Source: Pleomorphomonas carboxyditropha
GTDB lineage: Bacteria; Pseudomonadota; Alphaproteobacteria; Rhizobiales; Pleomorphomonadaceae
Assembly (NCBI RefSeq): GCF_002770725.1
Contig: NZ_NQVN01000001.1
Span: 186,001-250,000, forward strand
Reading direction: 5' to 3'
Length of the DNA stretch: 64,000 nt
The translations under genes were made by a program, and so were the position numbers. The notes beneath the pieces were generated by a model that ran no database searches, was not told where the DNA came from, and saw only the letters and a program-made list of their open reading frames with translations. Below, piece by piece: positions 1 through 7,201 of the stretch. Every line of letters begins with the position of its first letter. Positions within the stretch are counted from its first letter, which is position 1.

Positions 1-657
1 CTCAACGATTTCGAAGTCCGCAACCATCACACCCGCAACAACCCGCATGAACGTGCTCGGTTCGTCGCGGACGGTAATGATGACGTCGAGTACTGGCTCA
101 AGCGCGCTGCAAAATTCGTTGACGCCGCGGGCCGTGATTATTGTCAGTCGCACATGGTCATTTCGAACCACGACGACGCACTTACGCGCTGGCTACTAGA
201 TCCGTCTGGAGCGGCTGATGCACAGAATGCTTGGCTCTGGCACGAACTCAATGCGCGCGCTCACAAAGCCATCCGCGAACAGCGTCCGCACTCAGTCGTC
301 GAGGACACGATGCGACGCTACGGCATGCGCGATGTCCAGTTCCACGACTACGGGGACTCGTTCGAACTCGCCGGAATCGAGCATGCAGCTCACGGCGACT
401 GCGGGACGAACGGTGCAAGAGGTTCTATGGCCGGATTCAGACGTGTTGCGCCGAAAATCACGTTTGGTCACGGTCACACCGGCGGCGCGCTTGACGGAGC
501 ATGGGAAGCCGGCGTCTCTGGATCGTATGATATGCGCTACAACGCTAAGGGGCTGACGACCTGGACGCATTCGGAAGTCGCTCTCGCTGAAAACGGAAAG
601 CGCACCTTGATAAACCACGTCGCCGACGGCCGCTGGAGAGCCGTCGGACGCGCCTAA
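1..657 (+). CDS. Phage T5 A1-like metallophosphoesterase, C-terminal part
   Basis: The frame is open from the first base, so the gene starts left of the window; 218 codons are visible. The readable part begins FEVRNHHTRNNPHERARF and contains SNHDDAL, a calcineurin-like N-H-D metal-binding motif. Further on come a GTNGARG segment, GHGHTGG (the GHxH motif of metallophosphoesterases) and a C-terminal TWTHSEV segment ending DGRWRAVGRA. This order matches the proteins related to the DNA transfer protein A1 of phage T5 that occur in many tailed phages and prophages. The family function in temperate phages is not settled; hydrolysis of phosphoesters is inferred from the metal ligands. A methionine at 154 could be taken as a start, but conserved sequence precedes it, so it is internal. 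Confidence 0.8.
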   Translation, partial: LNDFEVRNHHTRNNPHERARFVADGNDDVEYWLKRAAKFVDAAGRDYCQSHMVISNHDDALTRWLLDPSGAADAQNAWLWHELNARAHKAIREQRPHSVVEDTMRRYGMRDVQFHDYGDSFELAGIEHAAHGDCGTNGARGSMAGFRRVAPKITFGHGHTGGALDGAWEAGVSGSYDMRYNAKGLTTWTHSEVALAENGKRTLINHVADGRWRAVGRA

Positions 658-854
658 GTCGCTGAAATCACATCATTTATACATCAAACACTCAATACCC
701 ACGCTTTCATACACAATCCCTTTGAAATCAGAGACTTACTAATAATACCCCTGTAACAACCTCTTTCCGGCATCCGTAATCTAAATTCTGCCGGCGGTTT
801 GCTCGATGCTGCTGCAAGATTCATCATCAATTCCATGCAGTATGGAGTTGATGG

Positions 855-1451
855 ATGGCGTTCGACGACAGTAAATTTTGGGCGGAAATCAGAGAAAAGC
901 GTCTTTTCGGCACCTCGATTTCACAATCTAAAGTCGACGGAACATCGCTAATCATCCGTCAGGCCGCCAAGCGGTCGATTTGTCTTCGTTATCTCGCATA
1001 TGCATTAGCGACGGCGTTTCACGAGACCGCAACGTCGATGCAGCCGATCACCGAATACGGCGGCCGAAGGTATTTCGACAAGTACGATTCCGGAAAGCTC
1101 GCTAAAGCCCTCGGGAACACGCAGAACCTCGACGGCGACGGCTTCGTCTACCGCGGCAGAGGCTACGTCCAACTCACCGGACAGCGAAACTACAGTCTCG
1201 CCGGATCGCAGCTCGGCATCGATCTCGTCAAGCATCCAGACCTCGCGCTCGATCCGGAACACGCCGCCGACATCATGTTCGTCGGCATGAGCGAAGGTTG
1301 GTTCACCGGGCAGAAGCTGTCGGACTACCTCGACAGGACGCCGCCGGACTACGTGTCCGCGCGCCGCATCATCAACGGCACCGACTGCGCGAACAAGATC
1401 GCCGGGTACGCCAGAATCTTTGAAAAAGCGCTGATCGCAGGGGGGTACTGA
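855..1451 (+). CDS. GH19-type endolysin (chitinase-like muramidase)
   Basis: This 198-residue protein has the glycoside hydrolase family 19 fold signature: AYALATAFHETATSM with the catalytic Glu in HET, then GGRRYFDKY, YRGRGYVQLTGQRNY and a C-terminal RIINGTDC...IAGYARIF segment. Phage proteins of this family cut the glycan strands of peptidoglycan at lysis. No signal peptide is visible, so release through a holin is expected. The start at 855 has GGAG seven bases upstream. The gene stops one base before the next start, and it opens a five-gene cassette read in one direction. The length is typical of phage GH19 lysins. Confidence 0.92.
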   Translation: MAFDDSKFWAEIREKRLFGTSISQSKVDGTSLIIRQAAKRSICLRYLAYALATAFHETATSMQPITEYGGRRYFDKYDSGKLAKALGNTQNLDGDGFVYRGRGYVQLTGQRNYSLAGSQLGIDLVKHPDLALDPEHAADIMFVGMSEGWFTGQKLSDYLDRTPPDYVSARRIINGTDCANKIAGYARIFEKALIAGGY

Positions 1452-1452
1452 A

Positions 1453-1713
1453 ATGGGAAAATCGTTTGGCTCAATTCCGAATCCGTACACTCCAGCGACG
1501 GCTCGGCGGCTGAAAGAACAGCTGGGGGAAGCGATCACGAAGCATATAGCGGCATCTGGCACGACCGCTGCGGAGATATCTCGTCGCTACAAGAGCATCC
1601 GGAGCGGCGATCTACAGAGAATCCGAGCCGGAGAGGCGGAACTCTACGGACTGCCGAGACTGATCGCGATCGCTGAGGCAATGGGGCTCGAACTCAAGGT
1701 CACAGTGTCATGA
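1453..1713 (+). CDS. Small helix-turn-helix protein within the lysis cassette
   Basis: This 86-residue basic protein has a predicted DNA-binding region of the XRE/lambda-repressor type: TAAEISRRYKSIRSGDLQRIRAG, followed by LPRLIAIAEAMGLELKVTV, which resembles the last helices of that fold. It sits between the endolysin and the putative holin. Its ATG follows the endolysin stop by one base, and its own stop overlaps the next start in ATGA, so it is probably translated by coupling. A role in timing late transcription or in autoregulation is conceivable, but nothing in the sequence shows the target. The HTH assignment rests on reading the helices by eye. Confidence 0.65.
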   Translation: MGKSFGSIPNPYTPATARRLKEQLGEAITKHIAASGTTAAEISRRYKSIRSGDLQRIRAGEAELYGLPRLIAIAEAMGLELKVTVS

Positions 1714-1928
1714 GCCAGAACCGAAGAACATCAAAGCTCATGACATGGACATCAATAATTGGGTTGTTCGTCGTGACGCTCGCCGCAGTCGTGCGCGGAC
1801 TAGAGTCTGTTGCACAGACCGCGCTCGTGACGCTCCCGGTCGTCATCGGCTCATATATGGGAATCGGCCACGCGGACTATCGCGTCGCGATAAAAACAGA
1901 CAATCAGCAGTCCGGAGAGCAATCATGA
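1710..1928 (+). CDS. Putative holin
   Basis: This 72-residue protein has a short basic N-terminus and two hydrophobic segments, roughly residues 12-28 (TWTSIIGLFVVTLAAVV) and 37-51, followed by a polar charged tail. Size, two membrane spans and position between an endolysin and spanins fit a holin, the protein that opens the inner membrane at the time of lysis. It overlaps the preceding stop and the following start by ATGA junctions. I do not recognise a specific holin family, so the call depends mainly on context. Confidence 0.6.
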   Translation: MSQNRRTSKLMTWTSIIGLFVVTLAAVVRGLESVAQTALVTLPVVIGSYMGIGHADYRVAIKTDNQQSGEQS

Positions 1929-2293
1929 ACGCTCTCCTGCTCAAACTGCTGCCATATGGCATCGCGGCGGCTCTCGCGGTCGCCGCTGTGCTCTATGTCA
2001 ACCACCTCCGCTCGTCGATCGACGACCTTACGCAGCAACTCGCGACGTCCGAGGCGTCGGCTGCCGTAGCTCGTGAAGCGGCCAAGACGAACGCCGCCGC
2101 CGTCGAGCAAGCACGCGTCGACGGACAGAAAATGGTTCGTGCCCTCGAAGCCGAACGAGCGGAATCCGACGCCCGGGCGGCCGAACTCTCTGAGCTGCGT
2201 GCGCAAGTCGAGAGCGCGCCGGCAGAAGATGATGGACCGCTCGCACCAGTGTTGCGGAACGCGATAATCGGCAAGACAAGGAGCGCTAAATGA
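1925..2293 (+). CDS. Inner-membrane spanin (Rz-like)
   Basis: The start chosen is the ATG at 1925, overlapping the holin stop; the open frame upstream of it is only a shadow of the holin. The 122-residue product has one N-terminal transmembrane segment (LLPYGIAAALAVAAVLYV). An Ala/Glu/Arg-rich stretch follows (residues about 28-100) with the heptad pattern of a periplasmic coiled coil, then a short proline-containing tail. This is the architecture of Rz-type i-spanins, which join an outer-membrane lipoprotein partner to disrupt the outer membrane at the end of lysis. The partner is the next gene, which overlaps its stop codon. Confidence 0.8.
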   Translation: MNALLLKLLPYGIAAALAVAAVLYVNHLRSSIDDLTQQLATSEASAAVAREAAKTNAAAVEQARVDGQKMVRALEAERAESDARAAELSELRAQVESAPAEDDGPLAPVLRNAIIGKTRSAK

Positions 2294-2664
2294 CGGTCAT
2301 TCTTGCGCTCGTTGTCGGGTTTGTCGTGCTCAAGCTGCTGAAATTCGGGGTTCGTTTGCTCCCGTATGTCGTCGTCGGCGTCGCGGTCATGTTCGTCACC
2401 GGCGGATTGACGGGGTGCGCGACAAGACCGACCGAAACCGTTCCAGTTGTTACCGTGCTTCCGCCACCTCCAATTCCGGATTCGCTGTTGCATTGTAAAT
2501 CCGAGCCGTCGGTTGGACGACTGGCGACGCAACGTGACGCAGCACGTTATGTGCTCGATCTCCGTGAAGCTGGTGCGGACTGCCGCGGAAAGCTCGACGT
2601 CGTCGGCGGGATATTGAGAAGCGACAAAGCCAACGCGGCGGAAATCTCGCCGGGTTCGAAGTGA
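2290..2664 (+). CDS. Outer-membrane spanin lipoprotein (Rz1-like)
   Basis: The 124-residue product has a long hydrophobic N-terminus ending in the lipobox LTGC, with the acylated Cys predicted at residue 43. A proline-rich mature segment with the run LPPPPIPDSLLHC follows. Small proline-rich lipoproteins directly after an i-spanin are o-spanins. The pair spans the periplasm and fuses or disrupts the outer membrane. The signal region is longer than usual and contains two hydrophobic stretches; an internal start at Met34 would leave too short a signal. It is the last gene of the lysis cassette and is followed by a strong stem-loop. Confidence 0.8.
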   Translation: MTVILALVVGFVVLKLLKFGVRLLPYVVVGVAVMFVTGGLTGCATRPTETVPVVTVLPPPPIPDSLLHCKSEPSVGRLATQRDAARYVLDLREAGADCRGKLDVVGGILRSDKANAAEISPGSK

Positions 2665-2665
2665 C

Positions 2666-2698
2666 GTTGTGCCTGTAAACCGCACTTACAGGCACAAC
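2666..2698. terminator. Stem-loop between convergent genes
   Basis: A perfect 13-bp inverted repeat (2666-2678 with 2686-2698, core GCCTGTAA/TTACAGGC) with a 7-base loop lies just after the o-spanin stop and just before the end of the convergent gene. No T-run follows on either strand, so it may act as a weak or bidirectional terminator or as an RNA-stabilising hairpin. Confidence 0.65.
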
Positions 2699-2705
2699 AG
2701 AAAAA

Positions 2706-3140
2706 TCAGTCGCCGTTGATCGCCTTTGCTTTCAGCGCGTCGAATTCAGATTGGGTGATCGTTCCGCTGTCAAGCAACTCCTTGAATTCCTTAATCTTCT
2801 CGGCGATGCTACCACCTGATTCAGAGTTAGCCGAGGAATAGTGAATTACCGGCTGCGCCGATTGCTGAGATCCAGAATTCATCATAGCCCAGACTAGAGC
2901 GCCAACCCAACCGATGAAAGTCCAACCCGCAAGAATGTTCAGAATATAGATAGCGCCTTTATTCGGATGATCTCGTTTTGACGCAACAATTGATGGTACA
3001 AAATATAGCAAAAGCGACAATATTACTAATACTAGGAAGAACCCACCAAAGCCGTCGCCGCTTGATTCTCTATACATCGCTTGCGCGAATGCGTCAGTTG
3101 CCAGAGCACTTGAAGCAATAAAAGTGATGATTACACGCAT
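2706..3140 (-). CDS. Superinfection-immunity-like membrane protein with SHOCT tail
   Basis: The 144-residue product starts with a signal-like segment (RVIITFIASSALATDAFAQA). Two hydrophobic segments follow, separated by SIVASKRDHPNKGAIYILN and ending in LAGWTFIGWVGALVWA. That arrangement, with a K-x-H-P-N-K turn followed by a GW-x-IGW-x-GA-x-VWA helix, is the signature of the T4 Imm-like superinfection immunity family. The C-terminus (IKEFKELLDSGTITQSEFDALKAKAI) is a SHOCT domain, a short helical module common in oligomeric membrane proteins. Family members block DNA entry of related phages. The gene is antisense to its neighbours and has its own G-rich ribosome-binding region, the usual layout of a prophage gene expressed in lysogeny. 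Exclusion activity is inferred. Confidence 0.78.
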   Translation of the reverse strand: MRVIITFIASSALATDAFAQAMYRESSGDGFGGFFLVLVILSLLLYFVPSIVASKRDHPNKGAIYILNILAGWTFIGWVGALVWAMMNSGSQQSAQPVIHYSSANSESGGSIAEKIKEFKELLDSGTITQSEFDALKAKAINGD

Positions 3141-3320
3141 AGTTTCCGCCCCTCACGGTTGCCCCAGTAAGCATGCGTTATTGATAACGATGTTCAGATT
3201 ACCGCGAAATAGGCGATTTTCCATACCGTAGGGTTGCATTTCCATCGCGTGTCCGTACCGAACAAATTCGTTACGAATATCCGGCTACAACAAACGAAAA
3301 TCAGGCGTGGAGTCAGTGCG

Positions 3321-4568
3321 TTGCGGTGTGTCGACCTATTTTCCGGTGCTGGCGGACTATCGCTCGGTCTTCGAACCGCTGGACTCGATGTTGTCGGTGC
3401 ATTCGACGTCTGGCCCGAGGCTGTCGAGACCTATAACCGCAACATCGGCGACCATGCGCACATCCTCGATCTCAGCGACGTCATGTCAGCGGCGCTCGCT
3501 GTCGGCGAGCTGCGTCCAGACGTCATTTGCGGCGGCCCTCCTTGCCAAGATTTTTCGAAAGCCGGGCTAAAATCCGAAGGCGAGCGCGCATCAATGGTGA
3601 TTGCGTTCGCAATGATCGTCGCGTTGAGCAGGACGCCATGGTTCATGCTCGAAAACGTGCGGGGCATTTTGGAATCGGACGCCTGGCAGACGGCCTGCGA
3701 CATCTTGAAGGCGCATGGCTACGGCATCTCAACATCGATCGTCGACGCATCACACTACGGCTGCGGGCAGTCGCGGACCAGAGCGATCATCATCGGCCGC
3801 CGAGGCGAACGCGATGGTTTTCTAGAGCGCGCGATTGAGCGTGCGGCATCGGTCGAACCGACTACAATGCGTGACATACTGGGCGACAGCGTCGGGGAAT
3901 ATGTCTTCGTAAGGCCGTTCAAAGACGGCCAGGGCGTCCGTTCGACCCGCGAGCCGTGTCCGGCCGTAATCCGGACGACACCAGAAAGAGCATATCGTCG
4001 TCACATCGAGACGAGAAATCCGCTTGATCCCGTGCCGGCTTCGCTTGTGCCGCCGTTGACCGTCGAGCAGGTTGCTCGACTACAGGGATTCCCACGCGAC
4101 TGGGACTGGTCTGCGGCAGGGAACAAGCGCTCGACCATGCAAATGATTGCGAATGCCGTACCGAGTCCTCTCGCGGCGGCGATAGGACGCATCATACTCG
4201 AACGACATAACGGCAAAGCTGAGAAAACAGACGATGCATTCGGCCGCTGGCTTCAGAAGTCGCGCGGTTACGGCGGCCAGACGTTGAAAAACAGGATGTC
4301 GGCTTACACCCGGGCTAGACGCATGCTCTGCGGCCGGGAGTTCGCAACGCTGAATGACGAGATTGCGGCGCTCCAAGCGGCTGCCGAGTTTGACGCGCTA
4401 CCGAAAACGACGCGGTCGGATCTCAGGAAAGCCCTTAAATTGCATGCGGAGTACCGCATGTATCAAGCGGCCGAGGCCGAGAAGCGGAAGGAGTCGGCAC
4501 GAAAGGCAGCAGAAAGCCGCCGAAAGAAGGTCCCGGAAGCTGAGATAGGTCTGGAAGTGGCGGCTTAA
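3321..4568 (+). CDS. Solitary DNA cytosine-5 methyltransferase
   Basis: Motif I (DLFSGAGG) opens the protein. Motif IV follows with the catalytic Cys (GGPPCQDFS), then motif VI (ENV), motif VIII (QSRTRAIIIG), a target-recognition region, and motifs IX/X (RLQGFPRDW...NAVPSPLAAAIG). The start chosen is TTG at 3321, eight bases after GGAG, giving 415 residues and placing motif I at the N-terminus as in most of the family. The frame is open upstream to a TTG at 3234, which has no usable ribosome site. After motif X, about 110 extra residues follow, containing FGRWLQKSRGYGGQTLKNRM, SDLRKALKLHAEY and a lysine/arginine-rich tail. No restriction endonuclease gene is adjacent, so this is probably an orphan protective or regulatory methylase. 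Confidence 0.9.
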   Translation: MRCVDLFSGAGGLSLGLRTAGLDVVGAFDVWPEAVETYNRNIGDHAHILDLSDVMSAALAVGELRPDVICGGPPCQDFSKAGLKSEGERASMVIAFAMIVALSRTPWFMLENVRGILESDAWQTACDILKAHGYGISTSIVDASHYGCGQSRTRAIIIGRRGERDGFLERAIERAASVEPTTMRDILGDSVGEYVFVRPFKDGQGVRSTREPCPAVIRTTPERAYRRHIETRNPLDPVPASLVPPLTVEQVARLQGFPRDWDWSAAGNKRSTMQMIANAVPSPLAAAIGRIILERHNGKAEKTDDAFGRWLQKSRGYGGQTLKNRMSAYTRARRMLCGREFATLNDEIAALQAAAEFDALPKTTRSDLRKALKLHAEYRMYQAAEAEKRKESARKAAESRRKKVPEAEIGLEVAA

Positions 4569-4669
4569 GCGGTGGATCCTACCGTTCGAACTCGTGCGCG
4601 CCTACTTGGATTAACAACAAAAGGCTGCAATTATAGTGGCCTGGAACAGGCTGGTTGATAGGCAAAAGC

Positions 4670-5317
4670 ATGCAACACTTAGTCAGGTATCTGCTAGCAA
4701 GCCTAATTTTATCGTTTCCCGCTAAGGCTGCCGAGATAATTTCGACCAATTTAAAGGTTAGTGGCGGCATATCTACAGTTCTTATTAGCGATCGGGTTAA
4801 TGTACCCGAGTTGCTGGACCTCACAAAAGCCATCTTGAGTGCGCAAAACTCACAAAACATTAAGACTATTTGCTTCTACCTGAAAGATCAGGCGTCTCCG
4901 GCGTGGTCTTGCTTGGGGCGAGATGACAAGGCGTCTGGCGAATTCAAAGTGTTAACGATGCACTTCTCGAAGGATGAATGGAATTCGTTCGGCATTGATG
5001 GCGGCCTTTATCCTCCAGACTCCCAAGTTATTGGCGTATGGAATATGAAAAATGTTGAGACGCCTCTTGGCGACCACATTATATCTATTTATAAATGGCG
5101 CGGAGAAACTTACTATTACCGGAAATTCGAGCATGACGGCAGTGGGGATCCTCGGCGGGTGACGAGCGAGCATCTTCCTATTGGGGAGGCGTTCACAGAT
5201 TATGATTCTGAAAACGACTATATCGTTTTAACGAAGAGTGGCACCCTCGTTTATTGGGATAACCAAGGCCCAATCGAAACCTATAAATCGCGCAAAATGG
5301 AAGTGCCTGCACATTGA
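4670..5317 (+). CDS. Exported protein of unknown function
   Basis: The start chosen is the ATG at 4670, a few bases after an AGG; the reading frame reaches a TTG at 4655. The first 21 residues (MQHLVRYLLASLILSFPAKA) form a classical signal peptide with an A-x-A type cleavage region. The mature part, about 195 residues, is rich in aromatic residues and strand-forming segments (YKWRGETYYYRKFEH, NDYIVLTKSGTLVYWDN) and has two cysteines that could pair. I recognise no family. It is AT-rich compared with the chromosome and lies between a methyltransferase and a small antisense operon, so it is probably a prophage accessory gene acting in the periplasm. Confidence 0.6.
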   Translation: MQHLVRYLLASLILSFPAKAAEIISTNLKVSGGISTVLISDRVNVPELLDLTKAILSAQNSQNIKTICFYLKDQASPAWSCLGRDDKASGEFKVLTMHFSKDEWNSFGIDGGLYPPDSQVIGVWNMKNVETPLGDHIISIYKWRGETYYYRKFEHDGSGDPRRVTSEHLPIGEAFTDYDSENDYIVLTKSGTLVYWDNQGPIETYKSRKMEVPAH

Positions 5318-5391
5318 GCATTCCACATCGAGAATAGGCAATAGATAACTCGGTAGATTGGTTTTTACTCGTGCCGACTGACGACGCGCAC

Positions 5392-5607
5392 CTAGCCGAC
5401 CACATCGCTCAATGCCCGACCGAAAAGCTCGTCGTCAGAAATCTCACCGCGCGCCCACGCGTCAAGCAGCGCCTCGGTGTCCGGCGTGATCGGCAGTCCT
5501 TCTATTCGCGTCGACGCGAGCGCGTAGCGCACAGAATCCTGCCGCCGAATCTGCTCTTCAGTCGTCAAAACAGATGTCGTCCGCGTCTCTGTCATAAGCG
5601 CAATCAT
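5392..5607 (-). CDS. VbhA-type Fic antitoxin, orphan
   Basis: The 71-residue product contains RYALASTRIEGLPITPDTEA followed by LLDAWARGEISDDELFGRAL. The segment STRIEG matches the Fic-inhibitory motif [S/T]xxxE[G/N], and the following acidic helix pair is typical of the VbhA antitoxin family. In that family the inhibitory helix places its Glu in the ATP site of a Fic AMP-transferase. No Fic toxin gene is next to it here. The gene overlaps the end of the small acidic gene upstream (start inside 5558-5607), so translation is probably coupled; an alternative start is at 5595. The nearest Fic gene is at 9335, outside the prophage. Confidence 0.75.
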   Translation of the reverse strand: MIALMTETRTTSVLTTEEQIRRQDSVRYALASTRIEGLPITPDTEALLDAWARGEISDDELFGRALSDVVG

Positions 5608-5710
5608 ACATTGGATCGCCGTAAAGTGCTGCTTCTTCTGCTCTTATCTCCGCCGCTTCGCGTTCGTCATAGACGTCGTCGATCTCGTAACTCTCTATAA
5701 ATGTCGTCAT
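5558..5710 (-). CDS. Small acidic protein of unknown function
   Basis: This is a 50-residue frame beginning MTTFIESYEIDDVYDEREAA. It is very rich in Asp and Glu and ends in DADDICFDD. The ATG is preceded by a near-perfect ribosome-binding site (GGGAGGACGATC then ATG), which is the main reason to accept so short a gene. Its 3' end overlaps the VbhA-like gene in another frame, so the two form an operon. An acidic, DNA-mimic-like protein is a possibility, but no function can be assigned from sequence. Confidence 0.6.
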   Translation of the reverse strand: MTTFIESYEIDDVYDEREAAEIRAEEAALYGDPMYDCAYDRDADDICFDD

Positions 5711-5834
5711 GATCGTCCTCCCACGGCGATGCTGCGCTGAAATCTTGCAAGCAAGAAACGCCGTCAATCCGCCGGCGGAAATTGTGCCATGCACGCTGCA
5801 GCAGCACTCTCTCTTTAAATCACGGGAGGGGACT

Positions 5835-6386
5835 ATGTTTGCGTTTTTCAGAGCGATTTTGAACGGCATTCGGTCCGCGTTCAGCACCGCGTGGACGATC
5901 TATAATTTCTGTTTCGGCTGGCTTCTCGACGCCTTCTACCCGGGCGCTCGTGAAGCTATGAGCCAGCCGACATCGCCGGATCGCACCGACGAGTTCGCCG
6001 CGAAAGAGATGTTTGAATCCGTCAAGGCCGAGGCCGCGAAGCCGATTCTCGGCACCTTCGCAGACGCCGCGACGCAGACGATCGATTTCTGCAGATCCGA
6101 TGATCCATGGGCGTGCGATTTGAGCCGCGTTCCAGAACGCGCGCGTCGCGTGCTGACGATGCTTTCAGACGACGAGAGAGCGGTGATCGGCCGCTCTCTA
6201 TATTGCGACATCGACGCGTGGATTCACGAGCGCTACACGGCCGTGCCTATCGCGCCCGTAGCGGATTATCTAGCGATCGACGAAGCCGCTGAGGCGTTCG
6301 AGCGTAGAGATAGTGCGCTGTCGGAAATCGCATACGACGGACTGTTCGGAATCGGTGACGAAGCTGCGCAGCTGCGATTGAACTAA
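5835..6386 (+). CDS. Phage protein of unknown function
   Basis: The start chosen is the ATG at 5835, which follows a strong GGGAGGGG ribosome-binding site; the frame is open upstream but lacks such a signal. The 183-residue product has an aromatic, moderately hydrophobic N-terminus (MFAFFRAILNGIRSAFSTAW and on to about residue 36) that could contact a membrane. A charged, mostly helical remainder follows, with three cysteines and many Asp/Glu. I recognise no family. It is transcribed away from the VbhA operon, so the interval 5711-5834 probably holds divergent promoters. Confidence 0.65.
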   Translation: MFAFFRAILNGIRSAFSTAWTIYNFCFGWLLDAFYPGAREAMSQPTSPDRTDEFAAKEMFESVKAEAAKPILGTFADAATQTIDFCRSDDPWACDLSRVPERARRVLTMLSDDERAVIGRSLYCDIDAWIHERYTAVPIAPVADYLAIDEAAEAFERRDSALSEIAYDGLFGIGDEAAQLRLN

Positions 6387-6542
6387 CTATCATTCAGTTT
6401 ATCCACAGTCTATTTTCGACATCATGGTGCATGCGCAACTCTTTGTACTACAACGAATGTGACAAATCTCTAATATACGCAGCGTATCGAGACAAAATAC
6501 AATGATTAACCAAGCCTTGCCTTAGCACTCTTAGGTCATAAT

Positions 6543-6758
6543 ATGCATCCGTCGCAACGACGACGGAGAAAAACTACGACAAACCTCAGCATCAATATCT
6601 ACATTCACGCGCCAAATGGAAAAGTATCAGTATCGGGCATCGGGCACCAAATAGATATCGCGAGAGATCGTAGGTTACTGAGCAAGGTACTAATCGACAT
6701 CGCCGGATCAGCAGTAAGCAAAGCCGTGGTGAGCTTGATCCTGATTTTGCTCAACTGA
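6543..6758 (+). CDS. Small protein with C-terminal membrane segment (tentative)
   Basis: This is a 71-residue frame with a very basic start (MHPSQRRRRKTTT), a strand-rich middle (INIYIHAPNGKVSVSGIG) and a hydrophobic C-terminus (AVSKAVVSLILILLN) that could be a tail anchor. An AGG lies about nine bases before the ATG. The stretch before it (6387-6542) is AT-rich and could hold a promoter. No family is recognised. The call rests on base composition, a plausible ribosome site and absence of an overlapping gene. Confidence 0.4.
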   Translation: MHPSQRRRRKTTTNLSINIYIHAPNGKVSVSGIGHQIDIARDRRLLSKVLIDIAGSAVSKAVVSLILILLN

Positions 6759-6766
6759 GCGCAATC

Positions 6767-6804
6767 AAAAACACCAAGGGAGCCGTTCATAGCGGCTCCC
6801 TTGG
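6767..6804 (-). terminator. Rho-independent terminator for the leftward operon
   Basis: A perfect 12-bp stem (6774-6785 with 6793-6804, core AAGGGAGCCG) with a 7-base loop is followed, on the minus strand, by a T-rich tract at 6767-6771. It lies downstream of the two minus-strand genes at 6947-7497 and fits as their terminator. Confidence 0.8.
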
Positions 6805-6946
6805 ACATCTCGACACTCTCTTCGGTTTCCCTGTCCACCATCACGGTTGGACCGCAACTAAGCGGCGGATGGCTCCTTGCAGTCGATCTGGAAGCCATTC
6901 CAGATTATGAGCATGAGGTCTCGCTCGGAGCAAACCGCCGGCGGCG

Positions 6947-7201
6947 TCAGTCGTCGTCAATCTTGTCGATCAGCCATGCCGGCAGGTCGTCAGTGCGGTA
7001 TGCAACTCGGCCGCCCGACAGCAGTCGGACTCGATCATCTAGCTCGTCGAGCCGCTTCTTGAGCACGCGTACTCGCTCGCTGACGCTATCGACGTCGGGC
7101 AACTGATGCCGGTCGATGACTCCGTCGAGACACGCATTCGCGTCGTCGACGATCGACGAGAGTTCATCGAGCATCTCTACGATGTCAGGACGAGACATCA
7201 C
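6947..7201 (-). CDS. Small acidic helical phage protein
   Basis: The 84-residue product is strongly helical and acidic (MMSRPDIVEMLDELSSIVDD, then SERVRVLKKRLDELDDRVRL), with heptad-like Leu/Val spacing around residues 40-60 suggesting a short coiled coil. It ends LPAWLIDKIDDD. Its start overlaps the stop of the upstream gene by four bases (ATGA type), so the two are co-translated. No family is recognised. The minus-strand terminator at 6767-6804 closes this operon. Confidence 0.6.
   Translation of the reverse strand: MMSRPDIVEMLDELSSIVDDANACLDGVIDRHQLPDVDSVSERVRVLKKRLDELDDRVRLLSGGRVAYRTDDLPAWLIDKIDDD

Noticed and set aside
3234-3320. Upstream TTG start for the methyltransferase
   Set aside because: The purine-rich stretch directly abuts this TTG, leaving no spacer, whereas the TTG at 3321 has GGAG at normal distance and motif I directly follows.
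6605-6898. 97-codon minus-strand frame
   Set aside because: It contains the terminator hairpin 6767-6804, has no recognisable product, and opposes the small plus-strand frame at 6543.
6805-6946. An 18-codon minus-strand frame (MLIIWNGFQIDCKEPSAA)
   Set aside because: It lies between the operon end and its terminator and has a plausible start, but it is too short to support without conservation data.
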